The notes beneath the pieces are model-generated. The model was not told the origin of the DNA. It did not search any database and saw only the letters and a list, made by a program, of their open reading frames with translations. A stretch of DNA of 64,000 bases from Sphaerisporangium rhizosphaerae (GTDB taxonomy: Bacteria; Actinomycetota; Actinomycetes; Streptosporangiales; Streptosporangiaceae). Location of the stretch: positions 248,001-312,000 of the forward strand of contig NZ_JBHTCG010000007.1 in the NCBI RefSeq assembly GCF_042665155.1, written 5' to 3'. The position numbers were made by a program, and so were the translations under genes. Positions 58,355-64,000 of the stretch are shown here, in pieces (the stretch's first letter is position 1; every line of letters starts with the position of its first letter).

Positions 58355-59818
58355 ATGTCAGATGTCGTGCGAACGCTGGTCCCGGCGCGCCTGGACCGGT
58401 TGCCGTGGTCGCGGTTCCACACGCGGCTGGTCGTCGCGCTCGGAGTCGCGTGGGTGCTGGACGGGATGGAGATCACGATCGCCAGCGCGATCGGGTCGGT
58501 CCTGCAGGACAAGCACACGCTCGGGCTGTCGGCGGTCCAGGTCGGGTTCACCGCCACGGTCTATCTCATCGGCCAGGTGGCGGGCGCCCTGGTCTTCGGC
58601 CGGCTGTCGGACCGCTTCGGACGCCGCAAGCTGTTCATCCTGACGCTCGCGCTGTACCTCGCCGCGAACGGCATCACCGCCTTCTCGCCGAACCTGGCCT
58701 TCCTGCTGGTCTTCCGGTTCTTCGCCGGCGCGGGCATCGGCGGCGAGTACGCCGCCATCCACTCGGCCATCGACGAGCTGATCCCCTCTCGCTACCGCGG
58801 CCGGGTCGACCTCGCGGTGAGCGGCACGTACTGGCTGGGCGCCATCATCGGCACCGCGAGCACCTACATCCTGCTCAACCCCGACCTCCTCCCGCTCAAC
58901 CTCGGCTGGCGGCTCGGCCTGCTGATCGGCCCGGTGCTCGGCGCGGCCATCTGGGTGCTGCGGCGGCACCTGCCCGAGAGCCCGCGGTGGCTGCTCATGC
59001 ACGGCAGGCACGAGGAGGCCGAGCAGGCCGCCGAGTCGGTGGAGAAGGCGGTCGCCGCCGGCGGGCACCGTCTGCCGCCGGTCGACGAGAGCAAGGCGCT
59101 GGAACTGCGCCCGCACGGGTCTCCGTCCTACCGGGAGATCATGCGCGTCGTCCTGCGGGAGTACCCGAGCCGCACTTTCCTGGGCGTGACCATGATGGTC
59201 AGCCAGTCCTTCCTCTACAACGCCATCTTCTTCACCTACGTGCTCGTGCTGAACACCTTCTACGGCGTGTCCCCGAACGACGCCTCGAAGTACCTGCTGG
59301 TCTTCGCGGTGGGCAACCTGGCCGGGCCGTTCATCCTCGGCCCGCTGTTCGACACCGTCGGGCGCCGGCCGATGATCTCCAGTACGTACGTCGTCTCGGG
59401 AGTGCTGCTGGCGATCACCGGGTGGCTGTTCAAACAGGGGGCGCTGACGGCGACGACGCAGACCATCCTGTGGTCGGTGATCTTCTTCGTGGCGTCGGCG
59501 GCGGCGAGTTCGGGGTACCTGACGGTGAGCGAGCTGTTCCCGCTGGAGATCAGGGCGCTGGCGATCGCGCTGTTCTTCTCGGTGGCCCAGGGCTTCGGCG
59601 CTCTCGGCCCGACGGTGTTCGGCGCGCTCATCGGCGACCAGGCCCACCCCGACCCGACCCGCCTGTTCTACGGCTACCTGTTCGCCTCGGCCCTCATGAT
59701 CGGCGCCGGGCTGGTGGCGTGGTTCTTCGCGGTCAAGGCCGAGCGCCGGTCGCTGGAGGACCTCGCCCCGTCGCTGTCGATGAGGGACGCCAGAACCAGT
59801 GCGGCCGCGGCCGGCTGA
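58355..59818 (+). CDS. MFS transporter (MHS/sugar-porter type), copy 1
   Basis: A 487-residue transporter with 12 predicted helices. GVAWVLDGMEITIASAIGSV, the loop 2-3 motif GRLSDRFGRR, RFFAGAGIGGEYAAIHSAID and PESPRWLLMHGRHEEAE, then after a loop GPLFDTVGRRPMISS, place it in the metabolite/H+ or sugar symporter group. The substrate cannot be told. ATG at 58355. It is a close paralogue of the gene at 60729-62162, and both flank a GNAT acetyltransferase. Confidence 0.92.
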   Translation: MSDVVRTLVPARLDRLPWSRFHTRLVVALGVAWVLDGMEITIASAIGSVLQDKHTLGLSAVQVGFTATVYLIGQVAGALVFGRLSDRFGRRKLFILTLALYLAANGITAFSPNLAFLLVFRFFAGAGIGGEYAAIHSAIDELIPSRYRGRVDLAVSGTYWLGAIIGTASTYILLNPDLLPLNLGWRLGLLIGPVLGAAIWVLRRHLPESPRWLLMHGRHEEAEQAAESVEKAVAAGGHRLPPVDESKALELRPHGSPSYREIMRVVLREYPSRTFLGVTMMVSQSFLYNAIFFTYVLVLNTFYGVSPNDASKYLLVFAVGNLAGPFILGPLFDTVGRRPMISSTYVVSGVLLAITGWLFKQGALTATTQTILWSVIFFVASAAASSGYLTVSELFPLEIRALAIALFFSVAQGFGALGPTVFGALIGDQAHPDPTRLFYGYLFASALMIGAGLVAWFFAVKAERRSLEDLAPSLSMRDARTSAAAAG

Positions 59819-59917
59819 CCCCGCCCCCTCTGGAGCCGGAGCCGGCCCGCCCGCCGTCCGCGGCGGCGGGCCGAGCCCGGCTCCTGTCCAGGTGAGAGGG
59901 CATCGTAGGGTTCTCAC

Positions 59918-60688
59918 GTGCAGACAAGGCAGAACGAGGACACCGCGGCCGCCGTGTGGATGGACGCGATGAAGATGTTCGCGCGGGCGCAGCCGAGCGG
60001 CTTCTCCCGCGACGGTGCGCACGGCACCTCCCAGGTGATCTCGGGCGCCGCGATGCCCCTGCTGAACGGGGTGTTCAGCAGCGCCCGCGAGCCCGACGCC
60101 GCCGAGATCGCGGCCTTCGCCGGGTCTCCGGAACTGCGGTCGATGCCGTGGAGCGTCCAGGTGCGCGGCGAGCGGTTCGACCCGCGCATCGCCGACACGG
60201 CCGCCGCTCACGGGCTGGCGCGGCGGTCCACACTGCCGTTCATGCTCAAGTCGCTGTCGCGGGCCGACGCGGCGGACGCCGAGGACGGCCCGTCCAAGGT
60301 GCGCCCGGTCGGCGGGGACGAAAGCGCGCTGTACCAGGCGATGCTGGCCGCCGGGTACGAGGGGCCGCCGTCGCTGTTCACCCCGATGTGCCTGCCGTCC
60401 GTCCTGGACCACCCCGCCATGCGCGCCTACGTCGCCGAGGAGGCGGGCGAGCCGGTGGCCACCTCGTTCGGCGTCTTCCTCGGCGACCACGTGGCGCTGT
60501 TCAACATCGCCGTCCTCCCGGCGCACCGGCGGCGCGGCCACGGCAGGGCCGCCACCGCGGCGGTGCTGCGCGACGGGTACGCGACCGGGGCGCGCACCGC
60601 GTTCCTGCACTCCAGCACGATGGGCGTCCCGCTGTACGAGAGCATGGGCTTCCACATCGCGGAGAACTGGACGACGTTCATCGCCTGA
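59918..60688 (+). CDS. GNAT acetyltransferase
   Basis: A 256-residue acetyl-CoA-dependent N-acyltransferase. The C-terminal GNAT fold shows FNIAVLPAHRRRGHGRAATA, the acetyl-CoA loop (motif A, RxxGxG/A), then FLHSSTMGVPLYESMGFHIAENW (motif B). The N-terminal 110 residues are a second, degenerate GNAT-like half. Starts with GTG at 59918, with TAGGGT six bases upstream, so probably leaderless. Lies between two paralogous MFS genes; a link in function is possible but not shown. Confidence 0.9.
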   Translation: MQTRQNEDTAAAVWMDAMKMFARAQPSGFSRDGAHGTSQVISGAAMPLLNGVFSSAREPDAAEIAAFAGSPELRSMPWSVQVRGERFDPRIADTAAAHGLARRSTLPFMLKSLSRADAADAEDGPSKVRPVGGDESALYQAMLAAGYEGPPSLFTPMCLPSVLDHPAMRAYVAEEAGEPVATSFGVFLGDHVALFNIAVLPAHRRRGHGRAATAAVLRDGYATGARTAFLHSSTMGVPLYESMGFHIAENWTTFIA

Positions 60689-60728
60689 CAGACTCGCCAT
60701 GGGTGAGGTGTCGCTACGCTGAGTGACC

Positions 60729-62162
60729 ATGGTGAGGGTGGTCCGCAGTCTGGTGCCGGCGCGGCTCGACCGGCTGCCGTGGTCGGGGTACCACACGCGG
60801 CTGGTCGCGGCCCTCGGCGTCGCCTGGGTCCTGGACGGCATGGAGATCACCATCGCGGGAGCGATCGGGTCGGTGCTGCAGGACCGGCGCACGCTCGGGC
60901 TGTCGGCGGTCGAGGTCGGCTTCACCGCCACCGTCTACCTGATCGGCGAGGTCATCGGCGCGCTGGTCTTCGGCCGGCTGTCGGACCGCTTCGGCAGGCG
61001 CAGGCTGTTCATCTTGACCCTGGGCCTGTACCTGGTCGCGAACGGCATCACCGCCTTCTCGCCGAACCTGCTGTTCCTGCTGTTCTTCCGCTTCCTGGCG
61101 GGCGCCGGCATCGGCGGGGAGTACTCGGCGATCCACTCGGCCGTCGACGAACTGATCCCCTCCTACTACCGGGGCCGGGTCGACCTGGCCGTCAGCGGCA
61201 CGTACTGGCTCGGGGCGATGCTCGGAACGGCGAGCACGTACGTGCTGCTGAACCCCGCGCTGCTGCCCGTCGACCTCGGCTGGCGCATCGGGCTGCTCAT
61301 CGGCCCGGCGCTCGGCGCCGCCATCTGGGTGCTGCGCCGCCGCCTGCCCGAGAGCCCTCGGTGGCTGCTCATGCACGGCAGGGGGGAGGAGGCCGAGCGC
61401 GCGACCGGGGAGATCGAGGAGGCCGTGCGTCGCAGCGGCGGCGCGGTGCCCCCGGTGGACCCCGCCGGCGCGATGGACTTCCGCCCGCACGGCGCGCCGG
61501 CCTACCGCGAGATCCTGCGGGTCGTGCTGCGGCAGTACCCCCGGCGGACGATCCTCGGCGCGACGCTGATGATCAGCCAGTCGTTCCTCTACAACGCGAT
61601 CTTCTTCACCTATGTGCTGGTGCTGAGCACCTTCTACGGCGTCTCACCGCACGACGCCTCCAAGTACCTGTTCGCGTTCGCGGTGGGGAACCTGGCGGGG
61701 CCGCTGCTGCTGGGACGGTTCTTCGACACCCTCGGCCGCCGGGTGATGATCTCCTCCACCTACGTCTTCTCGGGGTTGCTGCTGGCGGTCACCGGGTGGC
61801 TGTTCAAGCAGGGCGTGCTGACGGCGACGACGCAGACCATCCTGTGGTCGGTGATCTTCTTCGTGGCGTCGGCGGCGGCGAGTTCGGGGTACCTGACGGT
61901 GAGCGAGCTGTTCCCGCTGGAGATCAGGGCGCTGGCGATCGCGCTGTTCTTCTCGGTCGCCCAGGGCTTCGGCGCCCTCGGCCCGACCGTGTTCGGCGCG
62001 CTCATCGGCGATCGCGCCCATCTCGACCCGGTCCGGCTGTTCTACGGCTACTCCTTCGCCGCGGCGCTGATGGTGTCGGCCGGCGCGGTGGCCTGGTTCC
62101 TGGCGGTGAACGCCGAGCGCAGGTCCCTGGAGGAGGTCACCCGTCCCCTGTCGTCGACCTGA
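60729..62162 (+). CDS. MFS transporter (MHS/sugar-porter type), copy 2
   Basis: A 477-residue paralogue of the transporter at 58355, with the same opening (VPARLDRLPW), the motifs GRLSDRFGRR, GEYSAIHSAVDELI and PESPRWLLMHG, and helices in the same places. The two proteins differ throughout except for one stretch, where 141 bp of DNA are identical (61817-61957 with 59443-59583). TACGCT lies eight bases before the ATG at 60729, suggesting a leaderless transcript. Substrate unknown; similar to that of copy 1 by inference. Confidence 0.92.
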   Translation: MVRVVRSLVPARLDRLPWSGYHTRLVAALGVAWVLDGMEITIAGAIGSVLQDRRTLGLSAVEVGFTATVYLIGEVIGALVFGRLSDRFGRRRLFILTLGLYLVANGITAFSPNLLFLLFFRFLAGAGIGGEYSAIHSAVDELIPSYYRGRVDLAVSGTYWLGAMLGTASTYVLLNPALLPVDLGWRIGLLIGPALGAAIWVLRRRLPESPRWLLMHGRGEEAERATGEIEEAVRRSGGAVPPVDPAGAMDFRPHGAPAYREILRVVLRQYPRRTILGATLMISQSFLYNAIFFTYVLVLSTFYGVSPHDASKYLFAFAVGNLAGPLLLGRFFDTLGRRVMISSTYVFSGLLLAVTGWLFKQGVLTATTQTILWSVIFFVASAAASSGYLTVSELFPLEIRALAIALFFSVAQGFGALGPTVFGALIGDRAHLDPVRLFYGYSFAAALMVSAGAVAWFLAVNAERRSLEEVTRPLSST

Positions 62163-62306
62163 CCCGGCCCGCCCCTGCCTGACCTTCCCGGAGCCGGTCC
62201 GCCCTCGCCGGCGTCCTCCCGCCGAGGCGGGTCCGAGCCCCGCCGCCGGCCCCGGGCGTGCCGGAGCGGCGGGCGGGACGAGGACCAGGGCCGATGACCG
62301 GGCCGG

Positions 62307-63125
62307 TCAGAGAAGGCCGCGGGCGGCGAACGCGGCGCGGGTGGCGTCGGCCGCGGCGGCGCCGCCGTGCCGCTGCGCGGACCTCACGGTCGCCTCGGCG
62401 GCGGCGCGGAAGGTCGTGTCCTTCGTGAAGTCGAACTGCGCGTCGATGATGACCTCGCCGGCGAGGGTGTCGCCGAGCGCGGTCCTGATCGCGTACAGCG
62501 CGGAGGACCAGATCTCCCCGTCGGCGTGCACCTCGCCGACCACGTCCTGCGGGTAGTGCTTCGTGCCGTCCAGGCGGCGCAGGCAGTGGGGGGCGGCCGA
62601 GGTGTAGGAGACCGAGTCCCAGTCGGCGACGCACGCCTCGGGCGTCCTGGTGGGCGTGCCGGTCTTCCAGCTCGTCACCGCGACCGCGAGGTAGTCGCCG
62701 AACGCCTCGCCGATGGCGCCCGACTCCAGGGTCGTGCCGAACCCGGTGACCTGGCCGTCCTGCACCGAGTGCCCGTACTCGTGGACGATCACCTCGGCGT
62801 CCTCGGCGTCGTCCACGCCGCCCTTGCCGAGCGTGATGTCGGCCTTGTCGTCCCGGAAGAAGGAGTTGTCGCCGCCGTACTGGTTGATCCGCAGTTCGAT
62901 CTGGCGCTGGTTGACCGGGCGCAGCGTGGAGCCGAAGCCCTGCTCGCGGACGACAGAGGGGTGCCTGGCCGGGGGAGGGAGGGAGGCGTGCTCGCGGGCA
63001 CCGGGTGAGGCGCCCGCGAGCGGAGTTCCCATGAACGTCGCATCGGGTCGCGACGACCTCCATGGCCGCTCGCCCGCCGCCCGAGGGAGGCTGGACGCGG
63101 ACGAGACGCCTCCCAAGCTTCGCAT
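62307..63125 (-). pseudogene. Remnant of a secreted M36/M4-like zinc metallopeptidase
   Basis: The 272-residue frame holds the catalytic half of a zincin: VIVHEYGHSVQD (zinc-binding HExxH with catalytic Glu) and GAIGEAFGDYLAVAV (third ligand Glu), preceded by INQYGGDNSFFRDDKADITL. It ends normally (FAARGLL). Secreted relatives are about twice as long, with a signal peptide and pro-region. Here residues 1-70 (Ser/Pro/Arg-rich) match neither, so the 5-prime half has probably been lost by deletion. Whether the fragment is expressed is unknown. Confidence 0.6.
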
Positions 63126-63445
63126 GTTCCCCTCACGGCTCGCCGCTGGCAGGAACTCGGCACGGAAAGACGAGCTGGAACCACACCACCCGCCGTTCGT
63201 TGTCGCGATATGTCCCCCCGCGCCGGGCCAGGGCGTCCAACGTCACCAGATCGCGTCCGCTCTCGTCGGTAACCGCCGCAGGGGGTGCGAGGACGCGGCC
63301 CGTACCCACCGACCCGCCGTCGGTCACCACGTCACCGCGGACGAGACCATCGTGGGCGCGGTGGTGAGGGCGCGCGTGCGGGAAGGCGCGGATTCCCGGC
63401 GCTCGCTTGCCGTCGCGGGTTGGGTGCGTGATCATTTCGAATGGG
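63126..63445. other. Non-coding region upstream of the right-edge gene
   Basis: About 320 bp with no credible gene on either strand; it may hold decayed sequence of the metallopeptidase 5-prime half, but no motif of it could be recognised. Confidence 0.5.
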
Positions 63446-64000
63446 ATGGCGTACTGGGGCAGGTATGACGGCAGAGCGCGGCGGTTCCTGCGGCTGACAG
63501 GTGCGGCGGCGCTCGCCATCGGACTCGGCGTCGCGAACGGCTTCCTCGCGGCCTACGGCCCGACGGGCTGGCCTGCCGTGCTGCTGGCGATCGCCGGGTT
63601 CTTCGTCTCCATGGCGCCGGTCGCCGTGGTCTTCTTCGGCATGGGCACGCTGCTGTGCCTGCCCGTGGCGCTGCTGCTGGCGATGTCCGTCTGGTCCGCG
63701 CAAGGAGCGGTGACGGACGTCGTACGGGCCGATCGTGGACGGGTGAGCGACTGCACGGTGCTGTCGGAGCGGTCGGAGTCGCGCACCGTGTCCGACTACC
63801 ATCCTGGCACCGGTCCCAACGATCCAGGATCGTGGGACACCCACACCGAGGTGACCTACCACTACCGGCTGTCCTGCGGGGGGAACGGCCCCGGCACGAT
63901 GGAGACCGGCTCGTCGGTCGCGAAGCCCGGCTCGGTCATCGCCGTGTCCTGGGACCCGACGGGCCGGCTCAAACCGGTCCCGGCCCGGGAGGTGTCGTCG
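63446..64000 (+). CDS. Membrane protein (partial, cut by right edge), DUF3592-like
   Basis: An open frame of at least 185 codons that runs off the window. After a basic start (YWGRYDGRARRFLRL) come two to three hydrophobic helices (LTGAAALAIGLGVANGFLAA, WPAVLLAIAGFFVSMAPVAV, LLCLPVALLLAMSVW), then an extracytoplasmic part with two cysteines (RVSDCTVL, YRLSCGGN) and VTYHYRLSCGGNGPG, AKPGSVIAVSWDPTGRLKP, which recalls DUF3592-type beta domains. ATG at 63446 or GTG at 63428. Function unknown. Confidence 0.75.
   Translation, partial: MAYWGRYDGRARRFLRLTGAAALAIGLGVANGFLAAYGPTGWPAVLLAIAGFFVSMAPVAVVFFGMGTLLCLPVALLLAMSVWSAQGAVTDVVRADRGRVSDCTVLSERSESRTVSDYHPGTGPNDPGSWDTHTEVTYHYRLSCGGNGPGTMETGSSVAKPGSVIAVSWDPTGRLKPVPAREVSS

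Noticed and set aside
1..64000. tRNA, rRNA, CRISPR arrays, transposases, phage or attachment sites
   Set aside because: Looked for along the window; no cloverleaf-like segment, regular spacer array, DDE or tyrosine recombinase motif was found.

Overview
The window is very GC-rich DNA with dense, mostly leaderless or strong-Shine-Dalgarno genes, GTG/TTG starts, CebR-type operators, an F420-type LLM oxidoreductase, a DUF397/DUF5753 pair and an actinobacterial class II DAHP synthase. All of this points to a filamentous actinomycete, probably of the Streptosporangiales/Streptomyces kind; the genus is not determinable from the sequence alone. No rRNA, tRNA, CRISPR array, insertion sequence or phage gene was seen.

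Layout. (1) 1-1.8 kb: three coupled genes (membrane protein, winged-helix regulator, ABC ATPase cut by the left edge) behind a promoter carrying two 12-bp palindromes. (2) 1.9-8.7 kb: cydA-cydB-cydD-cydC, encoding an unusually short cytochrome bd oxidase and its assembly transporter, with a divergent PadR regulator and a HAAS-type membrane protein. (3) 8.8-19.2 kb: mixed chromosomal genes: pentapeptide-repeat membrane protein, secreted ExeM/NucH-type nuclease, lipoprotein, thioredoxin, DAHP synthase, flavin monooxygenase with an 18-bp operator on its ribosome site, and a small-molecule kinase. (4) 19.3-31 kb: cellobiose utilisation: cebE-cebF-cebG-bglC-cebR plus a second GH1 beta-glucosidase, with three perfect copies of the CebR/CelR operator, one of them on the promoter of an aldose 1-epimerase. 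A cupin, an ACAD10/11-like acyl-CoA dehydrogenase and an SDR lie inside this block on the other strand. (5) 31.2-32.1 kb: a CHAP cell-wall hydrolase behind a c-di-AMP (ydaO/yuaA) riboswitch.

(6) 32.6-40.5 kb: the most interesting part. One polypeptide fuses a CMP-nonulosonate synthetase, a KdsC-like HAD phosphatase and a NeuB-like synthase without its usual C-terminal SAF domain. Around it are a GT2 glycosyltransferase, a polysialyltransferase-like enzyme, two more putative glycosyltransferases and an aberrant GH10 protein. Together they could make CMP-Kdn (or a related nonulosonate) and put it into a wall glycopolymer. (7) 40.8-44.5 kb: orphan histidine kinase, secreted beta-helix protein, ACT-domain protein. 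(8) 44.5-52.1 kb: msiK, malE-malF-malG, aglA, malR: alpha-glucoside uptake and cleavage; MsiK probably also powers CebEFG. (9) 52.1-64 kb: LLM oxidoreductase, FAD monooxygenase with a divergent TetR that carries an extra C-terminal resolvase-like HTH, a PfkB kinase, a DUF397/DUF5753 pair that has lost its HTH, two paralogous MFS transporters flanking a GNAT acetyltransferase and sharing a 141-bp identical tract, a metalloprotease remnant, and a membrane protein cut by the right edge.

All assignments were made by reading motifs, lengths and context; no database search was run.
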